In this document: positions 18,221-29,479 of the stretch, piece after piece
Layout: each line of letters begins with the position of its first letter
Position numbering within the stretch: position 1 is the first letter of the stretch
Source: Methylovirgula sp963708155
GTDB lineage: Bacteria; Pseudomonadota; Alphaproteobacteria; Rhizobiales; Beijerinckiaceae
DNA length: 64,000 nt
Reading direction: 5' to 3'
Assembly (NCBI GenBank): GCA_963708155.1
Contig: OY970183.1
Coordinates: forward strand, 1,612,001-1,676,000
Made by a program: the position numbers and the translations under genes
The notes under the pieces: model-generated
What the model saw: the letters and a program-made list of their open reading frames with translations, nothing else
Databases searched by the model: none
Told to the model about the DNA's origin: nothing

Positions 18221-19945
18221 TCAATCCGGCCCGACCAGTTGGCCCGGCGGCGGCAGCGCCGGTCCGGCCGGAACCACGGCGCGGCCATGCAGAAGGCTGG
18301 CGAAAAACCCCGCGAAGGCCGCATCGAGTGCGGCGAAGAGCGCGTTGCCGGCGAGCGCCGCGACCGGCCAGCCTTGCCGGTGCGTGAAGAAGAAATGCGC
18401 CATCAGCGCGATAGCGACGGCGAGCGCGGCGGCGGCGTCGAAGGCGGTGACGCGCTTCAGCAAGGTCAGGGCCAGCACCGGCGCGACGAGGCTCGCCGAG
18501 AAAATCGTGGCGAGCAGAATGAGATTGCGCGGATCGGCGCGGTGATGTTCGAGAAAGGCGGCGCAGAGCACGATCAGCAGAATGGTCAGCGCGCGCGCGA
18601 CCGCGAGCCTGCGGCTCACCGGGCCGAAGCGCCGGCGGTCGGGATGATAGATGTCGTGCCCGAGGCTGGTGGTAAAGGATTGGATTCCGGCTGCCGCGAC
18701 GGCGATGCCCAGTGTCATGGCGAAGACCGAGGCAAGGCCTGCGAGCACGGCGCCGAGATGGATGAGATTCGGCAGATTGCCGAGCAGATAGGCCGCGCTC
18801 GTGCCGATGTCCTGCGGACGCAGGGTTCGCGCGAAACCTGGCTGGGCCGCGCAGGCGCTCGCGATAGCCCGTACGTCGTTGCTCGCGATGCCGCAGATCG
18901 AGATATCCTGCGCCCGGCTCGCAACGAGAATTTGCGCCGGGATTTTGGCCGGCTCCTGGCCGATCAGCGCGGCATCGAGCGCGTGTGTCGCGCGCGTCAG
19001 GGTCAGAATCGAGAGCAGAGCCAGCGCGCCGAGGAAAAAAACCGCAAGCGGTCCGGCTCGCAAGGCGGGGATGCGACCGCCACTCGCCACCGACGGGCCG
19101 AACAGCGGCGTCAGCGCGGAAAGGCCAAGCGCCAGCGCGAGGGCGATGGTGGGACTGAACGCGGGTGCGATGCCCGCACCTGACAGCTCGGAAAAGCGTG
19201 CCGCGCCGCTCAGCCAGAGCGGCGACTCGTGGAAGATGTTAAGCGCCGCCGGCAGGCCGAGCGCTGTCAGGCTCACGATCATTGCGCCGGCCGCGAGCCA
19301 GATGACGCCGGAGAGGCCGCCCGGAACGATTAGTAGAACGAGCAGGATGCCGACAATGGCGATGCCGAGGCTGCGGCCGATACCGGTCGTCGCGATAAAG
19401 GCGCGCAGCGCGATGTCGAAGCCTGCGAGCGCAACGAAAACGGCGCAGCCGGCGGCGATCACCGCGATCGCGCAGCGCACCAGCGGATGCGGAAAGCGCG
19501 TGCCGACGAGATCGGCGATGGAAAAGGCTGCGCTGCGGCGCAGGTAGGGTCCCGTCATACACAGCGCGCAGGTGAGGCCGGCGGCGAAGCCCGCCGCCAG
19601 CGAGGCAAAGCCGACACCGGGCAGCAACGGCGGCAGAAAGGCCAGGAACAAACCGGCCGCGAGGCCGGCGTAGGCAAGCGCGGCGTAAGCGGGTGGCAGA
19701 TTGCGGCCGCCGGCGTAGAATTCTCCCGGCCGCATCGTCCGCAGCCGCACGGCGATGACCACGAGGCCGGCGAAGATGATCGCCCAGACACAAAAGTGCA
19801 GCAGCGCGCCGGGAAGGCCGACGCGGGCGAGAACGCCGAGCAGGCCAAGCCCGATGGCGAAGGCCGCGAGCGCGAAGCTGAAGCCGGCGTCGATCGAAGC
19901 GCGCGCCGAATAGGCGTCCGAACCGTCCTTTTGCGTCACAGGCAA
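18221..19945 (-). CDS. sodium:solute symporter family protein (ActP/VC_2705-like)
   Basis: 574 aa, about 13 hydrophobic helices. The segment GEFYAGGRNLPPAYAALAYAG and TGPYLRRSAAFSIADLVGTRF are typical of the SSS family branch that includes acetate/monocarboxylate symporters, but the substrate cannot be assigned. The start is uncertain: TTG 19945 or GTG 19939 are the in-frame options and no strong ribosome site is evident. The upstream intergenic region (19946-20190) holds a 10-bp periodic repeat array. The gene converges on prfA. Confidence 0.8.
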   Translation of the reverse strand: MPVTQKDGSDAYSARASIDAGFSFALAAFAIGLGLLGVLARVGLPGALLHFCVWAIIFAGLVVIAVRLRTMRPGEFYAGGRNLPPAYAALAYAGLAAGLFLAFLPPLLPGVGFASLAAGFAAGLTCALCMTGPYLRRSAAFSIADLVGTRFPHPLVRCAIAVIAAGCAVFVALAGFDIALRAFIATTGIGRSLGIAIVGILLVLLIVPGGLSGVIWLAAGAMIVSLTALGLPAALNIFHESPLWLSGAARFSELSGAGIAPAFSPTIALALALGLSALTPLFGPSVASGGRIPALRAGPLAVFFLGALALLSILTLTRATHALDAALIGQEPAKIPAQILVASRAQDISICGIASNDVRAIASACAAQPGFARTLRPQDIGTSAAYLLGNLPNLIHLGAVLAGLASVFAMTLGIAVAAAGIQSFTTSLGHDIYHPDRRRFGPVSRRLAVARALTILLIVLCAAFLEHHRADPRNLILLATIFSASLVAPVLALTLLKRVTAFDAAAALAVAIALMAHFFFTHRQGWPVAALAGNALFAALDAAFAGFFASLLHGRAVVPAGPALPPPGQLVGPD

Positions 19946-20050
19946 CTCTCGATCGCAGCGAATCCGTCGCGCGACGCATCATAGTGGCATCGCAATCATT
20001 GGGGAACATAGGCAAATCGGCGTGGCGGCGCGATGCAGCGCTCGTGACAG

Positions 20051-20120
20051 GGCGCACTTGGGTGCACTTCGGCGCACTGGGGCGTACTTGACGGCACTTG
20101 GACGGCGCGCGGGCGCACTT
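20051..20120. repeat. degenerate 10-bp direct repeat array (consensus GGCGCACTTG)
   Basis: Five consecutive 10-bp units read GGCGCACTTG, GGTGCACTTC, GGCGCACTGG, GGCGTACTTG and ACGGCACTTG from 20051 to 20100. A less regular stretch ends in another GGCGCACTT at 20112-20120. The array lies between the divergent symporter and DUF6460 genes. A 10-bp period places each unit on the same DNA face. No protein-coding frame accounts for it. Confidence 0.7.
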
Positions 20121-20190
20121 ATATCCGGGCGGCGTTCTGATTAGAAAAATTACGCGGTTTTTCCGGAACGCTCTCTAGAGAGGCTCATCC

Positions 20191-20550
20191 ATGGTCGAGG
20201 ACATCAAAGCGCCGCCGCTGGGCAATGCGCCGCAGGCGAATGTCTGGGCGCCGGTCGAAGCCGGCGCTTTGCCCGGAGAATCGCAGCCGGGGACATCCCT
20301 GACGCGGTTTCTGGGCGGTTCGCCGTTCAGCGTCTTCTGGCGTCTCTTTTTCCTGTCGCTGATCGTCGGCGCGCTGCTGATGTGGCTGGATATCCGGCCT
20401 TACGACGTGTTCGAGACCTTGGTGCGCTTCGCGCATCGGATCTGGGCGCTCGGTTTCGATGCGATCCGGCAGATTGCGGATTATCTGCTCGCCGGCGCGG
20501 TCATCGTCGTGCCGCTCTGGTTCATCTCGCGGCTCGTCGCACGGCGCTAG
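20191..20550 (+). CDS. DUF6460-type small membrane protein
   Basis: 119 aa. A proline-rich soluble N-terminus (about 40 residues) is followed by FLGGSPFSVFWRLFFLSLIVGALLM, a membrane helix, the block IRPYDVFETLVRFAHRIWALGFDAIRQIADYLLAGAVIVVPLWF with a second membrane segment, and an RLVARR end. This organisation matches a conserved alphaproteobacterial family of unknown function (DUF6460 by recollection, not by search). ATG 20191 has GAGAGG upstream. The 3' end overlaps pyrD (convergent) by 29 bp. Confidence 0.75.
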   Translation: MVEDIKAPPLGNAPQANVWAPVEAGALPGESQPGTSLTRFLGGSPFSVFWRLFFLSLIVGALLMWLDIRPYDVFETLVRFAHRIWALGFDAIRQIADYLLAGAVIVVPLWFISRLVARR

Positions 20551-21661
20551 CTTTTTCGAATGGAATGTCGGCGGCGGTGATCTTGCCCGCCGCCCAGTCG
20601 GTCGCCTTGCGGCCGCGCGCAGCGGCGAGGCGGTCGAACCCGGCCGCGTTCAGATGCTGGACAAGCCCGTCCTTGATGTCTGCGACAAGCCCGGCGCCCT
20701 TATAGACGAGGGCCGAATAAAGCTCGATCAGGTCGGCGCCCGCCTCGATCTTGGCGAATGCGGTCGCGGCATCCTCGATCCCGCCGATGCCGATCAGCGC
20801 AAACGCGCCTTCGGCGCGCAGATAGGCCTGCGCCAGCAGCCAAGTCGAGAGGTGAAACAGCGGCCGGCCGGAAAGGCCGCCATGCTGTTTGGCGATTTCA
20901 TGATCGACGAGGTTTTCCGGGCGCGACAGCGTTGTGTTGGAAATCGCCAGACCATCAACTTTGCGCGCCTTGCAGACGTCGATGATGCTGTCGAGTTCAT
21001 CGAGCGTGAGGTCGGGGGCGATCTTGACGACGAGAGGTACGCGCCGGGGCGCTGCATCGCGGGCGGCGAGGACGGCTTCGAGTAGATCGTTCAAGTCTTG
21101 CCGGCGCTGCAGATCGCGCAGGCCGGGCGTATTCGGCGAGGAAATGTTGACGACGAAGACATCCGCGACATCGGCGAAGGCGGCAATGCCCGCCACATAA
21201 TCGGCGACGCGATCCTCGGAATTCTTGTTGGCGCCGATATTGACGGCGACAAGGCCCTTCGCGGCTGTCCGCGCGGCGAGCCGGCGATGCACCATCGCGC
21301 TGCCTGCGCTGTTGAAGCCATAGCGGTTGATGACGGCGTGGTCGTGCCGCAGGCGGAAGAGCCGCGGGCGCGGATTGCCCGGCTGCGGATGCGGCGTCAC
21401 GGTGCCGATCTCGGTGAAGCCGAAGCCGAGCCGCAGGACAGCATCGACGGCCTCGGCATTTTTGTCGAAACCCGCAGCGAGGCCGAGCGGATTGGGAAAG
21501 TCGAGTCCGAGGACATTCACCGCGAGGCGCGGGTCGTCAGCGTCCGGGTGCGGCGGCGGCAGAACCGACAGCGTTCTGACCGTCAGCCGGTGCGCTGTCT
21601 CCGGGGGCAGGCGCAGTGCCACCGGATGGGCGAGAGAGGTAAAGAAGCGGTAGGCGGTCAC
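20522..21661 (-). CDS. pyrD: dihydroorotate dehydrogenase (quinone), class 2
   Basis: 379 aa. Oxidises dihydroorotate to orotate in pyrimidine synthesis, with electrons passed to quinone at the membrane. Class 2 features: an amphipathic N-terminal helix (YRFFTSLAHPVALRLPPETAHRL), FMN-site segments GLAAGFDKNAEAV and GTVTPHPQPGNPRPR, catalytic Ser in NISSPNTPGLRDLQ, and IGIGGIEDAATAFAKIEAGADLIELYS. Its start overlaps the stop of the DUF952 gene by 4 bp, so the two are coupled. Confidence 0.95.
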   Translation of the reverse strand: MTAYRFFTSLAHPVALRLPPETAHRLTVRTLSVLPPPHPDADDPRLAVNVLGLDFPNPLGLAAGFDKNAEAVDAVLRLGFGFTEIGTVTPHPQPGNPRPRLFRLRHDHAVINRYGFNSAGSAMVHRRLAARTAAKGLVAVNIGANKNSEDRVADYVAGIAAFADVADVFVVNISSPNTPGLRDLQRRQDLNDLLEAVLAARDAAPRRVPLVVKIAPDLTLDELDSIIDVCKARKVDGLAISNTTLSRPENLVDHEIAKQHGGLSGRPLFHLSTWLLAQAYLRAEGAFALIGIGGIEDAATAFAKIEAGADLIELYSALVYKGAGLVADIKDGLVQHLNAAGFDRLAAARGRKATDWAAGKITAADIPFEKASAVRRAAR

Positions 21662-22002
21662 GGGAAACTCGGATCGAAATAATGCAGGCCGTCCGGGCCG
21701 AGCGGCAGCGCCGCCACCGAGACGACCGCGTCGAGATTCAAGGCCGCGTAAAGATGCGGGAACAGGGCTCCGCCGCGCGATGGTTCATAGCGCAGCGCCG
21801 CGCCGAGACGCTGCGGATCGACGCCGACGAGCAGCAGCCCATCCTCGCCGGCGAAATGATGCGCTGCCGTGCCGCGCACCTGCGCGGCGGTCGAAAGATG
21901 GATGAAGCCGTCCGCCACATCCACGGGTGCGCCGGCGAAGACGCCCCTCGCTTCGGCGTCCTGCCAGAGGTCTTTCGGCACGATCTTGTAGATAAGGTCC
22001 AT
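21658..22002 (-). CDS. DUF952 family protein
   Basis: 114 aa from ATG 22002 (the frame is open to 22020 without homology). It begins DLIYKIVPKDLWQDAEARGVFAG, then DGFIHLSTAAQVRGTAAHHF, FPHLYAALNLDAVV and LPLGPDGLHYFDP, the signature of DUF952 (Pfam PF06108), small cytosolic proteins of unknown function. The ATGA overlap with pyrD and the conserved pairing in alphaproteobacteria suggest co-expression. Confidence 0.88.
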   Translation of the reverse strand: MDLIYKIVPKDLWQDAEARGVFAGAPVDVADGFIHLSTAAQVRGTAAHHFAGEDGLLLVGVDPQRLGAALRYEPSRGGALFPHLYAALNLDAVVSVAALPLGPDGLHYFDPSFP

Positions 22003-22082
22003 TCCCGCGCGCTTTCCCAACCCGCAAGCCGCAACAGGCTTACGCGGGTTTTCGCGCGCGGCGCAAGAGCTTACGAAAGTGC

Positions 22083-22895
22083 CTAGCTGCCGCCGCTCTC
22101 GAAGCTGAGCAGGGCCTCTTTCGGCATGGCGAAGGCGTTGGCCTCCGTCGGAAAGGCGCGCTGGTGCACATCGCGGACGTAATCGGCGATGGCCGTGCCG
22201 ATCAGCGGGCCGAGTTCGGCATAGCGGCGGTTATGACGGAAGTTGGCGCTTGTCAGACCGAGCAGATCGGTGATGACGAGCACCTGTCCGTCGGTTTGGC
22301 GGCCAGCACCGATGCCGATGGTCGGCGCGGCGACCGCGCGCGTGACGCGGGCGGCAACTTCTTCGGGGATCAGTTCCAGGACGAGGAGGGAAATGCCGGC
22401 CCGGTCGAGCGCGAGGGCATTCTCGACCAGTTCCGCTGCCTCCGTGGCGGAGCGGCCGCGCAATTTCTTGTCGAGATGCGTTTGCGGTTCGAGGCCAAGG
22501 TGGCCGCAGACGGGAATGCCGGCCGCGACCAGGGCCGCCGCGATCTCGGGCCGCGCGCCTTCGAATTTCACCATATCGGCCCCCGCCTCGCGCAAATGCA
22601 GTGCATTGGCGACGGCCGCTTCGGGCGTCTCATAGGTGCGATAGGGCAGGTCGGCCAGAATCGGAGTTTGCGGCGCGCCGCGTCGCACGGCACGGACATG
22701 GTGCGCGATATCGGAGAGCTGCACTTCCTGCTCGTTGGCGTAGCCGAGCACATTGGTGCCGACGCTGTCGCCGACGAGAATGAGATCAACCCCCGCCGCC
22801 GCCTCGGCCTTGGCCGTGGGATAATCATAGCCGGTCAGCACGGCGATCGGCCGGCCCTGCCGCTTCATCTCCAAAAACCGCGCCTTGATGTCCAT
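22083..22895 (-). CDS. panB: 3-methyl-2-oxobutanoate hydroxymethyltransferase PanB
   Basis: 270 aa from ATG 22895, which has GAGG seven bases upstream; a GTG at 22916 is the longer alternative. Transfers a hydroxymethyl group from methylene-THF to 2-oxoisovalerate in pantothenate synthesis. Motifs: VLTGYDYPTAKAEAAAGVDLILVGDSVG, the metal-site ADLPYRTYE, VKFEGA, and PVCGHLGLEPQ with the catalytic glutamate in VLELIPEEVA. It is divergent from dnaG. panC is not in the window. Confidence 0.95.
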   Translation of the reverse strand: MDIKARFLEMKRQGRPIAVLTGYDYPTAKAEAAAGVDLILVGDSVGTNVLGYANEQEVQLSDIAHHVRAVRRGAPQTPILADLPYRTYETPEAAVANALHLREAGADMVKFEGARPEIAAALVAAGIPVCGHLGLEPQTHLDKKLRGRSATEAAELVENALALDRAGISLLVLELIPEEVAARVTRAVAAPTIGIGAGRQTDGQVLVITDLLGLTSANFRHNRRYAELGPLIGTAIADYVRDVHQRAFPTEANAFAMPKEALLSFESGGS

Positions 22896-23006
22896 CGCGC
22901 CTCGAACTCTTGCCACCGGCGGCCCGGCGCTGTGAATAGCGTGGAAAAGCTTTATCCGCGCCGCGGCTCTTATCTATAGTGCGGGGAGCCAAACCTGAAG
23001 GCGTCG

Positions 23007-24949
23007 ATGCGATTCTCAGCCACCTTCCTCGACGAATTGAAGGCGCGCGTGCCTGTTTCCGAGGTCGTGCGCCGCCGGGTGAAGCTGACCAAGGCCGGGC
23101 GCGAATGGCGCGGCCTCTCGCCTTTCAATGCCGAGCGGACGCCGTCGTTCTACGTCAACGACCAGAAGATGGCCTGGTTCGATCTTTCGGCCGGCAAGAA
23201 CGGCAATATTTTCGATTTTCTCATGGAGACCGAGGGGCTTTCCTTCCCCGAGGCGGTCGAGCGTCTGGCGCAGGAGGCTGGCGTCGCTCTCCCGCGCGCG
23301 ACGCCCGGAAGCCGAGGCGCAGGAGAAGCAGCGCGCCAGCCTCTATGACGTGCTCGAAGCGGCGGCGGCCTATTTTGCCGCCGAGCTCAACGGCCGCGGC
23401 GGCGCCCACGCGCGGGATTATCTGGCGCGCCGGGGCCTGACGCCGGCCCTGCAGAGCGAATTCCGTCTCGGCTATGCCGGGCCGGAGAAATTCGCGCTGC
23501 GCGATCATCTCGCCGGCAAGGGCATTACCGCCGAACAGATGATCGCCGCGGGGCTGCTCGTCCACGGCGACGATATCGCCGTGCCTTACGACCGCTTCCG
23601 CGACCGCGTCATGTTCCCCATCGCCGACCGCAGCGGCCGCACCATCGCCTTCGGCGGGCGTGCGCTCAGCAAGGACGCGCAGGCAAAATATCTCAATTCG
23701 CCGGAGACGGCGCTCTTTCACAAAGGCGCGGTGCTCTACAATCATCATCGCGCCCGCAAGGCGGCGCATGACAAGGGCAATGTCATCGCCGTCGAAGGCT
23801 ATGTCGATGTCATCGCCATGTCGGCGGCGGGCTTTCCGCAGACCGTCGCGCCGCTCGGCACGGCGCTTACCGCCGATCAATGCGAATTGCTTTGGAAAAT
23901 GGCCGAGGAGCCGATCCTCTGCTTCGACGGCGACAGGGCCGGGCGCAAGGCGGCGTTCCGCGCCATCGATCTCGTCCTGCCGCTGATCGGCAGCGGCCGC
24001 TCGCTGCGTTTCGCGCTCCTGCCGGAAGGACAAGACCCGGACGATCTCGCCCGCGCCGGCGGTCCGGCGGCGGTGGAAGGCGTGATCGGCGCGGCGCTGC
24101 CGCTTGTCGATCTTATCTGGCAGCGCGAGACCGAGGCAGATGTGCTGGCGACGCCGGAACGCCGCGCCGCGCTGGAGCGCCGCCTGCAGGCGCTCTGCGG
24201 CGAAATCCGCGACGAGATTTTGCGGCGGCACTATCAGGCGGATTTCCGCGCCCGGCTTGCGACCTTGTTCGCCCCGGCGCCGCGCGCCGAGGCGACATTC
24301 GCCCCCCGTGCCGCGCAGCCGGGGACGGCCGGATCGGCCCTGGCAGCCCCGCGGCCGTTTCGCGCCGGAGGAGCCGCAGGGCTATGCGTCTCTGCCGCCG
24401 CCGATCGGCCCCGGCCTGGCGCGCTCGCCCATCCTGCGCCCGAAAGCGCCGGACCTGACGCCGCGTGAATCCCTCATCTTATTGATATTCATCAATCATC
24501 CGGCTCTGATCGACGCGCACGGCGAGGCTTTTGGCGAACTTGAGCTTGGCAATCCAGAAGCCGCCGCCCTGCGCGGCAAGCTGCTTGATCTCTGGGCGCA
24601 TGGAACGGTGATGCCGGCGGCGTTCCGCAGCGGCCTCATTTCAGGCGGGTTCGAAGCCCTTTTACGGCGGCTCGACGCGAGCGCCCATGCTGCGCTATGG
24701 ATCGTCGCGCCCGAAACGGCCGACACTGATGCGGAAGAGGCTCTGAAACAAGCCTTGGCCTTGCATCGTAAGACGCGGGCGCTACATAGCGAATTGCACG
24801 CGGCGGAGATGGCTTTGGCGGCTGACGCCAGCGAGGTCAATCTGGCCAGATTGCTGGATATTCGGGCGCAATTGTCGGCCCTGGCCGGCACTGAGGCAAT
24901 GATCGAAGGTTTCGGCGCAGCGTCCGGCCGGCAGGGCGGGATGGCTTAA
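23007..24949 (+). CDS. dnaG: DNA primase DnaG (frame broken twice in this sequence)
   Basis: About 646 aa when the frames are joined. Synthesises RNA primers at replication forks. The N-terminal zinc domain lacks a canonical Cys set in what is readable, but GLSPFNAERTPSFYVNDQKMAWFDLSAGKNG is the classic DnaG block. The catalytic TOPRIM core shows VIAVEGYVDVIAM, PLGTALT and CFDGDRAGRKAAFRA. The C-terminal DnaB-binding region follows (LTPRESLILLIFINHP). Frame 1 stops being coding near 23295-23312, and frame 2 near 24335-24365. Because dnaG is essential, both breaks are probably single-base errors. It sits directly upstream of rpoD, as is usual. Confidence 0.9.
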
Positions 24950-25311
24950 AGCATTGGTCTGGCAGCCTGATTTTGTTACAGGGGCGCGGGGCAAAGGTCT
25001 TCACTTGAGGGGCATTTCTCCGGATCATCGGGGGGATTTTGCCACGTTGCGCGGCATGGAATTCGTAAGGGGGTTTCATCTGGCGGCGTAGGAACCAGAT
25101 TTTAAGGCCCGATCGTCCATCGCAGGGGGCGCTCTTCATTCCGGGCGAACAGGGCGCTATTTGATTCGGCGGCGAGGCGACTCCCGCTTAAAGACATCGG
25201 GGCGGCAAAAGATCGGACGGCTTGCTGCTCCAACTTATTCGACTGTTGCGCCAGGGACGGACGGCGCATTTCGGCGCGGCGGCGATGGCCGCCGGGACAA
25301 ATGAGGATTCG
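24950..25311 (+). other. dnaG-rpoD intergenic region, no gene seen
   Basis: About 360 bp without a convincing coding frame. The rpoD frame stays open from 25222, but the protein homology and the GAGG ribosome site favour ATG 25312, so this stretch is best read as rpoD promoter and leader. No clear hairpin followed by a T run was found. Confidence 0.5.
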
Positions 25312-27369
<2,058 letters not shown>

Positions 27370-27374
27370 GGGCA

Positions 27375-27449
27375 GACGCGAGCCCTTTCGGGCTGCGTCG
27401 GACTGGTTAAGGGACTGTTCCCCGCCTCCCCCCGAGTTGGCGGGTCTTT
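27375..27449 (+). terminator. tandem hairpins after rpoD, probable terminator
   Basis: Just after the rpoD stop, GACGCGAGCCC and GGGCTGCGTC form a stem around TTTC (27375-27399). A second stem pairs CCCGCC (27421-27426) with GGCGGG (27439-27444) and is followed by TCTTTCC. The second looks like a rho-independent terminator with a weak T tract. Confidence 0.6.
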
Positions 27450-27525
27450 CCATGTTCCGCCTAAGCCGGTTTTAACCTATTCATGGTCTTCTCCCTCCGC
27501 TGCGGCAGGCATATAGGAGAAGCCT

Positions 27526-29019
27526 TTGAAGAAGCTCGACGCCCTGGTCATCGGTGCCGGTCCCGCGGGGCTGACCACGGCCTATAGCCTCGCCAAGGCG
27601 GGCAAGAGCGTCCTCGTCTTCGAGCAGGACCCCGAATATGTCGGCGGCATCAGCCGCACGGCGCATTACAAGAATTATCTCTTCGACATCGGCGGCCATC
27701 GCTTCTTCTCGAAATCCAAGGAAGTGGTCGATCTCTGGAACGAGATCCTGCCCGACGATTTCATCGAGCGGCCGCGCCTCTCGCGCATCTATTATCGCGG
27801 CAAATTCTTCTCCTATCCGCTGAAAGCCTTCGAGGCGCTGGCCAAGCTCGGGCCGTTCCAGAGCGCGCTGTGCCTCGCCTCCTTCGCCTATGCCCGCGCC
27901 TTTCCGGTCAAGGAACCGAAGACCTTCCATCAATGGGTGCGCAACCAGTTCGGCGAGCGGCTCTTCTCGATCTTCTTCAAGACCTACACCGAGAAGGTGT
28001 GGGGCATGAGCTGCGACGAGATCTCGGCCGATTGGGCGGCCCAGCGCATCAAGGGCCTCAGCCTCTGGGCCGCTATCGTCGACGGCTTGCGCCGTTCGCT
28101 CGGCTGGCGCGCCGCTGGCGGGGCCTCGGCCAAGAGCCTGATCGAATCCTTCCGCTATCCGCGCCGTGGCCCTGGCATGATGTGGGAGGCCTGCGCCCGC
28201 AAGGTGAAGGAGCTTGGCGGCGAGATCGTCATGGATCGCAAGCTGCGTTCGCTCGCTTATGACAAGCACAATGGCATCTGGTCCGTCGCGGTCGAGAGCG
28301 GCAATGGCCGGGTGGAGCATTATGAAGCCGCGCATGTCGTCTCCTCGGCGCCGGTGCGCGAACTGATCGCCGCGCTGAAGCCGACGCCGCTGACGCTGCT
28401 GCATGCGCGCGAGCTCAAATATCGCGACTTTCTGACCGTGGTTCTCATCGGCGAGAGCAAGAGCGATCTGCCGGATAATTGGGTCTACATCCACGATCCG
28501 AAGGTGAAGGTCGGCCGGGTGCAGAACTTCCGCTCCTGGTCGCCGGAAATGCTTCCGGACGAGACCTCGATCTGCCTCGGCCTCGAATATTTCTGCTTCG
28601 AGGGCGACGGGTTGTGGAATGCGCCGGACGAGGAACTTATCGCCCGCGCGACGCGCGAGATCGGCGAGATCGGCCTGATGGACCCGGCGGATGTGCGCGA
28701 TGCCTGCGTCGTGCGCCAGAAGAAAGCCTATCCCGTCTATGACGACGCCTACGCCGATCACATCAAGGAAATCCGGCGCGAGCTGAAGCTCTCCTATCCC
28801 GATCTGCATCTCGTCGGGCGCAACGGCATGCACAAATATAACAACCAGGACCATGCGATGATGACCGGCATGCTCACCGCCGCGAACATTATCGCTGGTG
28901 AAGAGCTTTACGATGTCTGGCAGGTCAATGAAGACGCCGAATATGGCGAGGCCGGGACCTCCGGTGCGCAGGAGGCGCTGAAGAGCCTGCGTCTTGTGCC
29001 GAAGCGCGCGGCGGCCTGA
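27526..29019 (+). CDS. FAD-dependent oxidoreductase of the Glf/amine-oxidase type
   Basis: 497 aa, TTG start at 27526 supported by AGGAGA five bases upstream. The N-terminal Rossmann motif VIGAGPAGLTTAYSLAKAGKSVLVFEQD binds FAD. YVGGISRT, FDIGGHRFFSKS and FFKTYTEKVWGMSCDEISADW resemble UDP-galactopyranose mutase and protoporphyrinogen-oxidase-like proteins found in glycan clusters. The C-terminal motif KYNNQDHAMMTGMLTAANI closes the FAD site. With GtrA and a large membrane protein immediately downstream, it probably acts on a lipid-linked or nucleotide sugar; the substrate is unknown. Confidence 0.75.
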   Translation: MKKLDALVIGAGPAGLTTAYSLAKAGKSVLVFEQDPEYVGGISRTAHYKNYLFDIGGHRFFSKSKEVVDLWNEILPDDFIERPRLSRIYYRGKFFSYPLKAFEALAKLGPFQSALCLASFAYARAFPVKEPKTFHQWVRNQFGERLFSIFFKTYTEKVWGMSCDEISADWAAQRIKGLSLWAAIVDGLRRSLGWRAAGGASAKSLIESFRYPRRGPGMMWEACARKVKELGGEIVMDRKLRSLAYDKHNGIWSVAVESGNGRVEHYEAAHVVSSAPVRELIAALKPTPLTLLHARELKYRDFLTVVLIGESKSDLPDNWVYIHDPKVKVGRVQNFRSWSPEMLPDETSICLGLEYFCFEGDGLWNAPDEELIARATREIGEIGLMDPADVRDACVVRQKKAYPVYDDAYADHIKEIRRELKLSYPDLHLVGRNGMHKYNNQDHAMMTGMLTAANIIAGEELYDVWQVNEDAEYGEAGTSGAQEALKSLRLVPKRAAA

Positions 29020-29021
29020 AT

Positions 29022-29479
29022 ATGAGCGCTGTCGCCGACACCCTCGACGCGGCGGCGCAGACTCGCGCCGCACAAAGCTGCGCCTCCTCGTCTCTGATCT
29101 TCTGGGTTATGGCCTCGTCAGCGCCGCCGCGCTGGCGCTCGATTGGGGCCTGCTCGTCGCCTTCGTCAAGGCGGGCATGAATTATCAGATCGCCGCCGCG
29201 ACAAGCTTCACACTCGGCATGCTGCTGGCCTACGCGGGTAGCGTCCTCTTCGTTTTTCGCGGCCGCCGCGAACGCAGCTTCGGAGCCGAGGCTTTCGGCT
29301 TTTTTGCCATCGGTTTTCTTGGGCTCGCGCTGAATCAGGGGCTGCTCTTCGGCTTCGTGCATTTCGCCGGGCTTCCAGTCGCCCTCGCCAAGGCGCCTAC
29401 GGCGGGCTGCGTCTTCAGCTTCAATTTCCTCGCCCGGCGAACACTGCTGTTCGTCTCGGAGGCGGCCGGCGTCAGATGA
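29022..29479 (+). CDS. GtrA-family membrane protein (frame broken near the start)
   Basis: Four hydrophobic helices and the pattern LGYGLVSAAALALDWGLL, AAATSFTLGMLLAYAGSVLFVF and FNFLARRTLLF identify a GtrA/DPMS-like protein, which helps flip or handle lipid-linked sugars. The natural start appears to be ATG 29022, 2 bp after the flavoprotein stop, but the frame shifts near 29068-29076; the rest is coherent. The stop overlaps the next gene's ATG by 4 bp. The three genes look like one operon. Confidence 0.78.

Noticed and set aside
23007..24949. dnaG as a true pseudogene
   Set aside because: DNA primase is essential and both breaks are single-base shifts in well-conserved sequence.
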